Shown one piece after another: positions 1 to 8,955 of a stretch of DNA of 64,000 bases. Within the stretch, counting starts at the first letter, position 1. Every line of letters starts with the position of its first letter. Source of the DNA: UBA8401 sp041665525 (lineage in GTDB: Bacteria; Bacteroidota; Ignavibacteria; UBA10030; UBA8401); NCBI GenBank assembly GCA_041665525.1, contig JBAYIS010000003.1:1-64000 (forward strand), given 5' to 3'. Both the position numbers and the translations under genes were made by a program. Below the pieces are notes generated by a model. That model was not told the origin of the DNA, ran no database searches, and saw only the letters and a program-made list of their open reading frames with translations.

Positions 1-994
1 ACCGCTGGTGGATGAGAACAGAATATTTGTCCGGCTGGGATTGGAACGTATCAATACCAACACCCGTCCCGGTATCCGTGCGCTGCTCGAAAGCGCGGGA
101 TTGAAAATTGGTGCGATCACCACAGGACAGATCGTCTTCGCCATGGCGCCGCGCATCAATGCCGTCGGAAGGCTCGGCGATGCGAAGCGGGCTGTTGAAC
201 TTCTCGTGAGTGACGACTATCAGGATTCCATCGCATTTGCCCGCGTGCTCGAACAGGAGAATCTTAATCGACGGAAAATTGACGAAGGAGTGTTTTTAGA
301 AGCTCAAAGCCTTGTGGAACAGTATTTTAAAGATAATGGCGACGGCGCTATCGTTATGCATCAGGAACAATGGCATCCTGGCGTCGTGGGTATCGTCGCT
401 TCGCGGATGGTGGAAAAATATTACCGCCCTGCAGTCATGTTGACGACCCTGGAAGGTGTTGCGAAAGGATCTGCCCGTAGCATTTCGGGAGTGAACATTC
501 ACCAGGCATTGAAAATGGTGGAAGATAAACTGCTGCAATTCGGCGGTCACAAGTATGCTGCGGGTTTAAGCGTGGATCTGGATCGCGTGGATGAGTTCCG
601 TACGGCATTCAATGCCGTCGTCAAAGAGATGCTCACGGAAGACTTGCTGACACCGGTAATTCACATTGACACTGAGATTGACCTGGCGGAATTGACACCG
701 AAATATCTGCGTGTGCTGAAGCAGTGTGCTCCGTTCGGACCGCAAAACATGCGGCCGACCTTTCTTTCAAAAGGCGTACAGGTCATTGGTTCACCCCGGA
801 TCGTCGGAAAAGATCATTTGCGATTCAAGATCAAAAAGAACGGCGTTACCTTCGATACTATCGGATTCGGCCTCGGTTCCATGATGAATCTCGTCAAAGA
901 AAAATCAACTAATCTAGACCTTGTTTTTTCGATTGATGAGAACGATTTTACGGGAGTAACATTGACTCAATTAAAGATCAAAGACCTGAAATGA
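1..994 (+). CDS. recJ: Single-stranded-DNA-specific 5'-3' exonuclease RecJ, C-terminal part (cut by window start)
   Basis: RecJ degrades single-stranded DNA 5' to 3' in recombination and mismatch repair. The open frame runs in from the window edge (first full codon at base 2, reading PLVDENR), so the GTG at 8 is not a real start. The N-terminal DHH catalytic domain lies outside the window. What is visible is the DHHA1 domain, with the QxWHPGVVGIVASR segment, a GSARS motif and the GGH motif (FGGHKYAAGL, about residue 178 of the visible part), followed by the OB-fold-like C-terminal domain. The stop overlaps the start of ruvC (ATGA), so the two are translationally coupled. Assignment rests on these motifs and on the ruvC-ruvA context; it is secure. 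Confidence 0.93.
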   Translation, partial: PLVDENRIFVRLGLERINTNTRPGIRALLESAGLKIGAITTGQIVFAMAPRINAVGRLGDAKRAVELLVSDDYQDSIAFARVLEQENLNRRKIDEGVFLEAQSLVEQYFKDNGDGAIVMHQEQWHPGVVGIVASRMVEKYYRPAVMLTTLEGVAKGSARSISGVNIHQALKMVEDKLLQFGGHKYAAGLSVDLDRVDEFRTAFNAVVKEMLTEDLLTPVIHIDTEIDLAELTPKYLRVLKQCAPFGPQNMRPTFLSKGVQVIGSPRIVGKDHLRFKIKKNGVTFDTIGFGLGSMMNLVKEKSTNLDLVFSIDENDFTGVTLTQLKIKDLK

Positions 995-1539
995 TTATTC
1001 TCGGCGTCGATCCCGGGACACTCATCGCCGGATACGGTGTGATCGAACGGACGGGGAAAAAACTTAGCCTGCTCGAAGTCGGGATCATCAAAAATGATTC
1101 CGCGCTTTCGATGCCGCTTCGTTTGAAGAAAATCTATTCGACTTTATGCTCCGTTATCGATAGATTCCATCCGGATGAATTCGCGATCGAAACCGCCTTC
1201 TATTCAAAGAATGCTCAGTCAGCATTGAAGATCGGACAGGCACGCGGTGTATCGATCCTCGCCGGAGTCAATCATGAAATCCCTGTGACGGAATATTCTC
1301 CTCGCGAGATCAAAAAAGCGGTCACAGGAAAAGGGGCAGCCTCCAAAGAACAGGTGCAGTACATGATGATTTCGATGCTGAAGTTAACAGCGGCGCCAAA
1401 ATATTTCGATTCAACGGATGCCTTGGCTGTTGCTGTGTGCCATGCGTTCAAGATTACGGGCCCCCGGACCGGTTTCAAAGACTGGAAATCGTTCATCGCC
1501 GCAAATCCGGAACGGGTTATCACTATTTCAAAACGGTAA
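991..1539 (+). CDS. ruvC: Crossover junction endodeoxyribonuclease RuvC
   Basis: RuvC resolves Holliday junctions as a dimer by symmetrical nicking, working with the RuvAB branch-migration motor. The 182-residue length is slightly above the usual 160-175. The RNase H-fold acidic residues are in place: D7 in ILGVDPGT, E67 in AIETAF, and D140/D143 in FDSTDALAVAVCHA. The start ATG overlaps the recJ stop. ruvA follows after about 56 bases. ruvB is not in the window. Confidence 0.97.
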   Translation: MIILGVDPGTLIAGYGVIERTGKKLSLLEVGIIKNDSALSMPLRLKKIYSTLCSVIDRFHPDEFAIETAFYSKNAQSALKIGQARGVSILAGVNHEIPVTEYSPREIKKAVTGKGAASKEQVQYMMISMLKLTAAPKYFDSTDALAVAVCHAFKITGPRTGFKDWKSFIAANPERVITISKR

Positions 1540-1595
1540 ACGAACAGTACACTATAATCGCTTTGCCGGATGGCAGGCAAGAGTATCCAAAAAGT

Positions 1596-2198
1596 ATGAT
1601 TTCCTACATTAAAGGAATGTTGACAAAGAAATCCCCAACGGAAGTCATCCTGGATGTTGTCGGCATAGGATACTCGATCAACATTACTCTCTCAACATAC
1701 GAGCAATTGCCTGAGCTCAATACTGAAGTTCAACTTCTCACCCATCACCATATCCGTGAAGATGCTCATCTTCTGTACGGTTTCATGTCCGAGATTGAAC
1801 GGGAAATGTTTCGTATGCTCATCGGTGTTTCCGGGATCGGCCCAAAAATGGCGCAGACGATTCTTTCTGGAATCCGTCCCGACGAACTTGCGCATATGAT
1901 AACACAGGGAGCGATCTCGTCATTGATTGCGATCCCGGGAATCGGTAAAAAAACCGCCGAGCGGTTGGTCCTGGAATTGAAGGATAAAGTGATCAAAATG
2001 GAAGGATCAGAAAAGATTATCGATCTTCCTTATTCCGGTGCATCCATCCGGACCGAAGCATTAACCGCTCTACTCTCTCTTGGACTCTCCCGAGAAAAAG
2101 CCGAACAATCATTGCGCGGTATCTTGAACGAAGTAAACGGAAAGACGATCTCTGTGGAAGAACTGATAAAACGCGCGCTGCAATACACTTCAAAGTAA
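1596..2198 (+). CDS. ruvA: Holliday junction branch migration complex subunit RuvA
   Basis: RuvA is the tetrameric junction-binding subunit that loads RuvB. I place the start at the ATG at 1596 (MISYIKG...), which is the canonical RuvA N-terminus and gives 200 residues, the usual length; the open frame upstream to 1437 overlaps ruvC in another frame and is not RuvA-like. Domain I is the OB fold (residues 1-63, ending HLLYGF). Two helix-hairpin-helix motifs follow (GVSGIGPKMA and AIPGIGKKTAERL). The C-terminal three-helix domain that contacts RuvB starts near residue 150. Confidence 0.96.
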   Translation: MISYIKGMLTKKSPTEVILDVVGIGYSINITLSTYEQLPELNTEVQLLTHHHIREDAHLLYGFMSEIEREMFRMLIGVSGIGPKMAQTILSGIRPDELAHMITQGAISSLIAIPGIGKKTAERLVLELKDKVIKMEGSEKIIDLPYSGASIRTEALTALLSLGLSREKAEQSLRGILNEVNGKTISVEELIKRALQYTSK

Positions 2199-2340
2199 TT
2201 CCTTCTCTCATAAATTTTCAGCTACATCATATAACATCCATTGTCGTGTTCGAATATTGGTGCCTTCCAATCCCCGCTTTCAGATATTATTGAAATCGAA
2301 GCGTGAAATCTTTAGAAGTGGTTTTATAAAAAACTAAACA

Positions 2341-2541
2341 ATGTCACTTCCCCGAAGGGCCACATTGTGGCGATTCCGCTTTTGCCGGAGAGAAATCTTG
2401 TTTTTTATCTTCAAAAATAAAATAGAGATTCCTTATTTTCCCCCGTTGGGGATTGTCCCTTTGGCAAAGCAATCCCTTCGGGACAGGATTTCGTTCGGAG
2501 TGACAATCGTAAATCCACGACCATCTAGGCTCTTTGAGCCT
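2341..2541. repeat. Degenerate intergenic repeat with several hairpins
   Basis: Several inverted repeats sit close together: GCCACATTGTGGC (2359-2371); GGGATTG...CAATCCC around 2451-2478 with a 14-base loop; and AGGCTC-TTT-GAGCCT (2527-2541), a perfect 6-bp stem. The sequence TTCGTTCGGAGTGACAATCG is a close variant of a repeat common in bacterial intergenic regions whose minus-strand translation reads CHSER. I have only one copy in this window, so repeat status is inferred from recognition, not from copy number. Confidence 0.45.
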
Positions 2542-2755
2542 GCCGAAATCAGGATATAGCATCGGCAATTTTTTTGCTTGATATTCCTCCTTAATTTTAA
2601 TGACTCCTTACTCGTTTTTGCATTCTATTTTTGGGATATTAGTGTGTCTACTTTACGTGTCCACTTCCATCGAGAGGAAATCGTAGACACCATTAATTCA
2701 CGGACAGCATAGAGAGATTCCCGGTGAATAATTTTCCGTATTCGAAAAATATTGC

Positions 2756-2786
2756 TTGACAAAGCAAAAGAATTCATCTATGTTTG
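2756..2786 (+). promoter_or_regulatory. Promoter of the GntR/LacI-type regulator gene
   Basis: TTGACA at 2756-2761 is followed after 17 bases by TATGTT (2779-2784), a good sigma-70-type pair. The same bases 2779-2786 read TATGTTTG, an exact match to the Bacteroidetes TAnnTTTG -7 element. Either reading places initiation about 30 bases upstream of the start codon at 2824. Confidence 0.6.
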
Positions 2787-2794
2787 TCTCAATT

Positions 2795-2815
2795 GTAATA
2801 CCTGGTATACCAAGT
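2795..2815 (+). promoter_or_regulatory. Operator-like palindrome (GGTATACC)
   Basis: The sequence centred on the perfect palindrome GGTATACC (2804-2811), within CTGGTATACCAA, lies between the promoter and the start codon, where a repressor would block transcription. A related GTATACC/GGTATA cluster lies in front of the paralogous regulator gene at 35736. Autoregulation by the GntR/LacI-type protein is inferred. Confidence 0.5.
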
Positions 2816-2823
2816 GAGATTTT

Positions 2824-3936
2824 ATGCCGATCGAACTGAACAATGCTGCTCCGCTGTACCGACAGATAGTCGATGATATCAAATCACAAATTGCTTCCAA
2901 AAAACTCAAGGGAGGCGACAAGATTGGCTCTCATTCTGAATTAGCATCGTATTACGGTGTCAGCATCATCACTGTAAAAAAAGCGCTGGCGACGATGATT
3001 TATGAAGGTATTGCGTTTAGCAGGGTTGGTATGGGGACGTATGTGGCCAAATCTCTGCTGGAATCGAATCAACGGGAGCAACAAACAATCGGACTGGTGT
3101 TCCGGGATATCCGCAGTCCCTTTTTCTCTCGTGTCATGCATAGTGTGGAAGAAGCTGCGTATAAACTCGGGTATCATGTGTTGATTTCAAATTCCTCCGG
3201 AAAAGCGGAGCGCGAAGATTCGCAGATCGCCCGTTTTCGCAAATTCGGCGTAAAAGGGATGATTATTGCCTCTATGACCCATGAATATCATGCAACTCCT
3301 ACCATTAAACGGCTTCGTCAGGAGCACTTCCCTTTCGTCATGGTTTCTTATATGGCGGACAATGACATTCCGTTTGTTGGCTGTGACCATGAACTTGGCG
3401 GATATATTGCTACGCAGTATTTAATCAAACTGGGATATCAGCGGATCGGATATATTAATGGAGAGAAAGGAAATGAGGTCGGGAATCTTCGTCTTCAGGG
3501 TTATAAACGTGCGTTAAAAACAAGCGGAATACAGATTCTTGATCAGCTGCACTATCACCTTCGAAGGCGAGGCGAATGGTACGATTATGAATCCGGGTAT
3601 GAGATTGGAAAGCAATTTTCGGAGCTCAAAACGAAACCCGATGCAATGTTCGTCTATAACGATCTGGCCGCACTCGGTTTTGAAAACGCCATTTTAGAAC
3701 AGGGATTACGCGTTCCGGATGACGTGGCGATCGTCGGATTCGACGATATTGAAAGCGGGAAGTTCGCCGCAACGCCGCTGACAACAATTCAGCAGCCCAC
3801 CGACATTATCGGACATCAGGCGATGAATCTGCTCCTGAAGCAGATACAAGGAAAGAAAGCATCGATACGGCAGATCTTGAAACCAAAACTCATTATCCGT
3901 GAGTCCTGTGGAAAGAAAAAAATTACAAACAATTAA
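2824..3936 (+). CDS. GntR/LacI-hybrid (AraR-like) transcriptional regulator of sugar genes
   Basis: The protein has a GntR-type winged helix at about residues 5-75 (APLYRQIVDDIKSQI; LASYYGVSIITVKKAL; VGMGTYVA) joined to a LacI/periplasmic-binding-protein-like effector domain (about 80-365; IGLVFRDIRSPFFS, MIIASM, FVYNDLAALGF, VAIVGFDDIE, TTIQQPT). This architecture is that of AraR-like repressors that bind DNA unless a sugar is present. It heads the plus-strand block with a TonB receptor and secreted proteins, and is a clear paralogue of the regulator at 34582-35736. A GGTATACC palindrome in front of the gene suggests autoregulation. The effector is unknown; a released sugar or uronate is likely. 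Confidence 0.88.
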   Translation: MPIELNNAAPLYRQIVDDIKSQIASKKLKGGDKIGSHSELASYYGVSIITVKKALATMIYEGIAFSRVGMGTYVAKSLLESNQREQQTIGLVFRDIRSPFFSRVMHSVEEAAYKLGYHVLISNSSGKAEREDSQIARFRKFGVKGMIIASMTHEYHATPTIKRLRQEHFPFVMVSYMADNDIPFVGCDHELGGYIATQYLIKLGYQRIGYINGEKGNEVGNLRLQGYKRALKTSGIQILDQLHYHLRRRGEWYDYESGYEIGKQFSELKTKPDAMFVYNDLAALGFENAILEQGLRVPDDVAIVGFDDIESGKFAATPLTTIQQPTDIIGHQAMNLLLKQIQGKKASIRQILKPKLIIRESCGKKKITNN

Positions 3937-3950
3937 TTGTGGCTTTTCCC

Positions 3951-3983
3951 CGTGCTACGCCTTCCAGTCGTGAAGGCGTCACG
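3951..3983 (+). terminator. Intergenic hairpin after the regulator gene
   Basis: ACGCCTTC (3957-3964) pairs with GAAGGCGT (3972-3979) around a 7-base loop, and CGTG (3951-3954) with CACG (3980-3983) extends the stem after a two-base bulge. There is no T-run after it, so it may be a weak terminator or a processing/attenuation element between the regulator and the TonB receptor. Confidence 0.4.
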
Positions 3984-4082
3984 ATCACCCTAAATGAACG
4001 ACGCGATGACTTGACTGCAGTGCACATAATTCAAGCTTCATTCTAACTCTTCTTACCAGCTCAACAACAAAGAAAAATCTGT

Positions 4083-7082
4083 ATGAAAGCATTTGCCGTA
4101 CTGTTTTTTGTCCTGATTTTAGCCGCGCCCGGATACGCCCAGCATTCGTTATCCGGCACGGTTTCCGATTCCACCACCGGTGAAACTCTCGTCGGCATCA
4201 ATGTCTTTCTGGAAGGTACAGCGCTGGGAAGTTCCACAGATATCGAAGGACGCTATTTAATCAACAATATTCCGGATGGAAATTTCCTTATTCGGATTTC
4301 GTGCGTCGGTTATGATCAGCGGCGTATCTCCCTCTCCTTTGCAGAAGAAAAATCTGTGCAATTACATGTGCGGTTGAATCCTTCCGTTATTGTCGGCGAC
4401 GAAGTGATCATCACCGCTCAGATGCGCGGTCAATTAGCGGCGATCAATCAGCAGATATCATCGAACACCATCGTCAATGTCGTTTCCGAGGATCGTATCA
4501 AGGAGATGCCGGACGCCAATGCCGCCGATGCAATCGGTCGACTGCCCGGTGTTTCGCTGATTCGCAGCGGCGGCGAAGCCAGCAAGGTCATTCTGCGCGG
4601 TTTAAGCGATAAGTTCTCTGTTATCACGATCGACGGAAATCGGATGGCACCGACCGATGCGAACGACCGGGGTGTCGACCTCAGTACAATATCTCAAGGA
4701 TCGCTTGCAGGGATCGAATTAACGAAAGCAGCCACTGCAGATAGAGACGCCGACGCTATTGCCGGAAGTGTCAATTTGGTCACGAAAAAAGCTCCTGCTA
4801 AACGATTAATCCGACTAGAACCTCACGGTAACTATAACGGATTGGACAGATCTGCTGATCAATATACAATTTCAGGGAGATACGGTGAACGTTTTCTTGA
4901 CGATGTTCTGGGGATCCAGGTATCGGGAAATATCGAACGGTTCATTCGAAGCAATGAATCGACCGACCTGAATTATGATCTGCGACTGAAGAATGGCGAC
5001 GATTATGAAATTACTTCTTTTCGGCCGCTGTATACGAATGAAATACGTAAACGAACCGGTGCCGCAGTTATTTTGGATTTTGATGCCCCCGACGGCGGAA
5101 ACATACTGGCGAATACGATGTTCAACCAAACGTCAAGAAATTATCTGACTTCGTACCGAACATATCCGCAAACTGGTCAGGTCATTTATGATTACCGGGA
5201 AAGGGAAACAGAAATTTCTACTGTGAATGCATTCCTTCATGGAGAAAATGTTCTCGCGGGATTTATGGTAAACTGGAACCTTTCATTTTCTGAGGCAAAA
5301 AGAGAAGATCCATTTGATTACGAATTGAATCTGATTGAACCATCGATCAAAGATTCCACCAACACCGTCATTTCCGGGATGAACAATGGAGCAAAGGATT
5401 ATCCTAAAGGGCCCATTGAACGGTGGATTCCTTTTGCGCTAAATAATTTCCAATCTGCCAACATCGATCATGCGAATGATAATTACCAGTCCAACTACGA
5501 TAATGAGAAAAGTGTTTCGATTGATCTGAAGAGACAATATGCAGTGGGAGATCTGTTCTCCGGTGAGATCAAATTCGGGAGCAAATACAGGATCAAATCA
5601 CGATCTGCAACGTTCCAGCAGTTACGAGCTATCTACTATTTGTACACATGGCCAATCCAATGGACCAAACAGTCGGACGGTACTATCGTTCCGAAAGACT
5701 TTTCCGGAACACGCTTTGATACTCCTTCCATTTCCCGAAACGGACTGGTGATCTTTTCCAATTTTCTAGATCCAATACCCGGTAATCGCGCCATCTACGG
5801 AAATTACAATCTCAATCCATTGATCAACAGGGATGCATTGCGCTTGTGGCGGCAATTGAACATTAACGGGTATCTGGATCAGACAGGAAATGATCCGGAA
5901 TATAAAAACAATGTCGAGGTGGAAGGCAACGGATATGAATTGAGCGAGAACGTCCTTGCCGGTTACCTGATGAATACCTGGAATTTCGGTGAATCCGTTT
6001 CACTGATTACCGGAGTTCGATACGAAAGCGAAGAGAATGAATATCATTCGCGTTTTACTCCAAAAGTGCTGAGCGGATATCCATTTCCCAATGGAACACT
6101 GCGGGACACCGTCGTCTCGCATACAGAACATATCCTCCTTCCCAATATGCATGCCATCGTTCGTCCTGCAGATTTTGTGACGTTACGATTTGCCGGTTAT
6201 AAAATGCTCGCGCGTCCCGACTTTAATCATCGCTTAATGAAATTTATCGCCAGTTCAGCCACAAATATCAATACGCTGAATGTCGGCAATCCATCTCTAC
6301 AAAATGCCGTCGCATGGAATTATGAGATGCAAACACAATTCTTTGGATCCTCCATCGGTTTATTTTCGATCTCAGCATTCCTGAAAGATATTAAGAACAT
6401 GTATCACACCATTAATAGCATCGAAGTATCCGGGCAACACATTTTAGACAGCCTTGGCATCCCCTGGAATGTTCCTTTCCCGGGAGTGAATCCCAAGTTC
6501 AGACTTACCTATCCGTATAATTCCACAAAACCGACGCGCGTATGGGGTTTTGAAATCGAGCATCAGGCCGATCTTCAGTTCCTGCCGGGATTTCTCAGCA
6601 ATCTCATCTTGAACTATAATTTCTCCATCATCCGTTCGGAGACCTGGATTACATCTTCAAAAGTGGTAACTGATACGGTCGTCCAACCTCCGTTCCCGTT
6701 CCCGACACCGAGAACTCGTATTGTTCCGATTGAAGTGAAGCAAAAACTTGAAGATCAGCCGGAATTCTTCGGGAATGTTTCTCTCGGGTACGACTATGCC
6801 GATTTTTCATTCCGTATCAGTGCTTTTCATCAAGGAAGCTTCAATACAACGTTTTCATCAGATCAACGGGAAGATGGTGTGCAAGACGCATATACCAAGT
6901 GGGACATTTCAATCAAACAAGGAATCACCGACAATGTTTCTGTCACAGTGAATATCAACAATATCACCAATGCACAGGAAGGGTCTTCCCTTTCTAATAG
7001 GCTCCACCCCGAATGGGTACTGCCGAACACCAATAACCGGTACGGAACGACCGTCGATCTTGGCGTACGAGTTGAGCTCTAA
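4083..7082 (+). CDS. TonB-dependent outer-membrane receptor
   Basis: This 999-residue protein is an energy-coupled importer in the outer membrane, most likely for an oligosaccharide. It has a signal peptide (about 1-19, ending GYAQ), a carboxypeptidase-regulatory-like beta-sandwich (about 20-100, SGTVSDSTTGETLVGINVF), a plug domain (about 115-235; GRLPGVSLIRSGGEASKVILRG, IAGSVNLVTKK) and a beta-barrel ending VDLGVRVEL. The plug resembles the Xanthomonas/Caulobacter-type receptors (TIGR01782-like) more than SusC, and there is no SusD partner nearby. It is followed by two T9SS-exported proteins and preceded by a sugar-type regulator, which points to carbohydrate import. The substrate is not evident from sequence. 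Confidence 0.92.
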   Translation: MKAFAVLFFVLILAAPGYAQHSLSGTVSDSTTGETLVGINVFLEGTALGSSTDIEGRYLINNIPDGNFLIRISCVGYDQRRISLSFAEEKSVQLHVRLNPSVIVGDEVIITAQMRGQLAAINQQISSNTIVNVVSEDRIKEMPDANAADAIGRLPGVSLIRSGGEASKVILRGLSDKFSVITIDGNRMAPTDANDRGVDLSTISQGSLAGIELTKAATADRDADAIAGSVNLVTKKAPAKRLIRLEPHGNYNGLDRSADQYTISGRYGERFLDDVLGIQVSGNIERFIRSNESTDLNYDLRLKNGDDYEITSFRPLYTNEIRKRTGAAVILDFDAPDGGNILANTMFNQTSRNYLTSYRTYPQTGQVIYDYRERETEISTVNAFLHGENVLAGFMVNWNLSFSEAKREDPFDYELNLIEPSIKDSTNTVISGMNNGAKDYPKGPIERWIPFALNNFQSANIDHANDNYQSNYDNEKSVSIDLKRQYAVGDLFSGEIKFGSKYRIKSRSATFQQLRAIYYLYTWPIQWTKQSDGTIVPKDFSGTRFDTPSISRNGLVIFSNFLDPIPGNRAIYGNYNLNPLINRDALRLWRQLNINGYLDQTGNDPEYKNNVEVEGNGYELSENVLAGYLMNTWNFGESVSLITGVRYESEENEYHSRFTPKVLSGYPFPNGTLRDTVVSHTEHILLPNMHAIVRPADFVTLRFAGYKMLARPDFNHRLMKFIASSATNINTLNVGNPSLQNAVAWNYEMQTQFFGSSIGLFSISAFLKDIKNMYHTINSIEVSGQHILDSLGIPWNVPFPGVNPKFRLTYPYNSTKPTRVWGFEIEHQADLQFLPGFLSNLILNYNFSIIRSETWITSSKVVTDTVVQPPFPFPTPRTRIVPIEVKQKLEDQPEFFGNVSLGYDYADFSFRISAFHQGSFNTTFSSDQREDGVQDAYTKWDISIKQGITDNVSVTVNINNITNAQEGSSLSNRLHPEWVLPNTNNRYGTTVDLGVRVEL

Positions 7083-7110
7083 TCTAGTTCACAATTCACA
7101 TTCACCATTT

Positions 7111-7118
7111 AAAGGAGG
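7111..7118 (+). promoter_or_regulatory. Strong Shine-Dalgarno site AAAGGAGG
   Basis: AAAGGAGG lies five bases before the ATG at 7124. It fixes that start and shows that this organism uses SD pairing, which many Bacteroidetes rarely do. Confidence 0.75.
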
Positions 7119-7123
7119 TTATA

Positions 7124-8773
7124 ATGAGAAACATTGTTTTTGTCTTGGCTCTGGTGCTGATTACGGCAACACAGTCGTTCGGACAAGCTGCGGACGAGGT
7201 TGTGCTGCCTGATTATGCGACATCCGGTAAATATCTCAATGATCAAATTCTGGGAGATACAACAGACCTGGGCGCACGGAACAATCCAAACCGCACGTAT
7301 GTGCTGAAACGAGATGGAAGTTATCTGATCGTTGCATCCATTCGCAATAACGGCTGGACATTACGTATCAAAGCAGAAGACGGTGCCGGCAAAAAACCAG
7401 TTGTGTATGCCTTCAAGAATCCTGGCACCGGTGTGTATGCAAATCAACAATTTGATGTGCGCGGTAATTTATGGATTAACAATCTCGCACTCGTCGGATG
7501 GTCTACCCTTCCGGAGGATATCTCCGTTATGCCGCCGTATATCATTAACGTGAACGGCGCTGGTTATGACGTGGAGGTGGACAGCAGTCTTCTCATGGGA
7601 GTAAACGGCGTGCTCATTCGTGTTCCTTCGGCGACACATTTGATTTCAGTAACCAATACCGTGCTGACACAGTCGGGTAATATTTTTAACACAGATATCG
7701 GCAACGGACGGCCGTTCGATTTCCGTAATACCTCCATCGACACAGTGATAATTAAAAACTGCACTATGACCGACGGTACCGATAGAGTTGTTCGTCATTA
7801 TAACAGTGTCGGACCGCTCAAGGAATTTGTGTTCGATCATAATACCGTCCTGAATTATTTATCAACACACGGATGCCTTGCACTTGGCAGGGTCGGCAGG
7901 AAAGTCTCCATCACGAACAACCTCTTTGTTGACAATTTTGTTCTTGGCCGCGATTCTACCGATGATACCCGTCTGGGAGAATTCGGCAATGCCAACGAAA
8001 AAGAATCGAATGGAAAAAACCGCATGACCATGGTCAGCAGCGTTCCGGATACGGCAGGACAGCCGGATCCGACGGTTTGGACAGTTCGAAACAACTATTT
8101 TGCCGTCTCCAACGCCGTGCAGGCGTTCTACGATTCGAAAAGCACATTAGGTATCGGCAGTTTGATACCATTGACATATCATATCAGTTCGAAATTAGGA
8201 GCCGATTCACTCTCTGCATTCAAGAAAGATACGATCACATTCACACTGTCGCCGAAGGATCTATCGAAATTCGCCATATGGTATTACGATCCGGCAGGTG
8301 CGAACAAACAGAAATCAAATAACGGTTTCGATGCATCGAAAGACTTCCAGCGGTCGGATTGGACATATTATCTCGACACGATGGATCTCAGATATCCCAC
8401 TTCCCGTCCAGCATATACAGGAGCAGACGGCGGTCAGCCCGCCGGTTCGCTGATGTGGTGGAACCTGACAATTCTTGGGACTGGAAAGTCCGATGGAAAG
8501 ATCTTTCCCCGGGAATATGCGCTCGAACAAAACTTTCCCAATCCTTTCAATCCCAGCACACAGTTGCAATATACCGTGGCAAAAGAGGGACATGTTACGT
8601 TAAAAGTGTACGATCTACTGGGACGAGAAGTGGCCGCGTTGGTAAACGAAGTTAAACAGGCAGGCCGGTACTCGACACAATGGAATGCAACAGGATTAAG
8701 CAGCGGAGTGTACTTGTATAAAATAGAATCAGGATCTTTTGTCGCAACAAAGAAAATGATTTTGATGAAATAA
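7124..8773 (+). CDS. Secreted beta-helix protein with T9SS sorting domain
   Basis: The protein has a signal peptide (1-21, ending SFGQA), a central region rich in N/V/I turns typical of right-handed parallel beta-helices (about 100-320; for example VIIKNCTMTDGT, VSITNNLFVDNF, WTVRNNYFAV), and a C-terminal T9SS sorting domain (last 80 residues: FPNPFNPSTQLQY ... VYDLLGREVAALVN ... GVYLYKIESGSF). Parallel beta-helices of this sort are common in pectate-lyase-like and other polysaccharide-active proteins, but I do not see a set of catalytic residues that fixes an activity. It is expected at the cell surface or outside. It lies 41 bases after the TonB receptor with a strong SD. Confidence 0.8.
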   Translation: MRNIVFVLALVLITATQSFGQAADEVVLPDYATSGKYLNDQILGDTTDLGARNNPNRTYVLKRDGSYLIVASIRNNGWTLRIKAEDGAGKKPVVYAFKNPGTGVYANQQFDVRGNLWINNLALVGWSTLPEDISVMPPYIINVNGAGYDVEVDSSLLMGVNGVLIRVPSATHLISVTNTVLTQSGNIFNTDIGNGRPFDFRNTSIDTVIIKNCTMTDGTDRVVRHYNSVGPLKEFVFDHNTVLNYLSTHGCLALGRVGRKVSITNNLFVDNFVLGRDSTDDTRLGEFGNANEKESNGKNRMTMVSSVPDTAGQPDPTVWTVRNNYFAVSNAVQAFYDSKSTLGIGSLIPLTYHISSKLGADSLSAFKKDTITFTLSPKDLSKFAIWYYDPAGANKQKSNNGFDASKDFQRSDWTYYLDTMDLRYPTSRPAYTGADGGQPAGSLMWWNLTILGTGKSDGKIFPREYALEQNFPNPFNPSTQLQYTVAKEGHVTLKVYDLLGREVAALVNEVKQAGRYSTQWNATGLSSGVYLYKIESGSFVATKKMILMK

Positions 8774-8821
8774 TGAAATTCCGTTTTCAGTAATACAAAA
8801 ACAAATCAATAATCACGCGGA

Positions 8822-8846
8822 CATCCGAAGTACACTACTTCGGATG
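8822..8846 (+). terminator. Perfect 11-bp hairpin between two secreted-protein genes
   Basis: CATCCGAAGTA (8822-8832) pairs exactly with TACTTCGGATG (8836-8846) around a CAC loop. No T-run follows, so it could be an attenuator or an mRNA-stabilising element for the upstream transcript. Confidence 0.5.
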
Positions 8847-8955
8847 GCTGTGTATTTCAGTGGAAGCGTTTCATCGATATTCGAAATAGAAAAAGTTTTT
8901 CCGATTGAGCGTTCGATATTTCCACTCAACAACAACCATAATCAAAGGAGACAGT

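Larger units (their letters stand above)
2199..2823. other. Long non-coding stretch between ruvA and the regulator gene
   Basis: No credible gene lies here. The first 140 bases are AT-rich with no structure I can name. From 2341 to about 2541 there is a run of small hairpins and a degenerate dispersed-repeat-like sequence, described separately. The last 70 bases carry a promoter and a palindromic operator-like site for the regulator at 2824. An open frame of 74 codons on the minus strand (2344-2568) reads CHSERNP..., the tell-tale spurious translation of a widespread intergenic repeat, and is not annotated as a gene. Confidence 0.6.

Noticed and set aside
1437..1595. N-terminal extension of RuvA
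   Set aside because: Overlaps ruvC in another frame; the canonical MISYIKG start at 1596 gives the normal length.
2344..2568. 74-codon open frame on the minus strand reading CHSERNP...
   Set aside because: The peptide is a typical spurious translation of an intergenic repeat; no ribosome-binding site and no codon bias.
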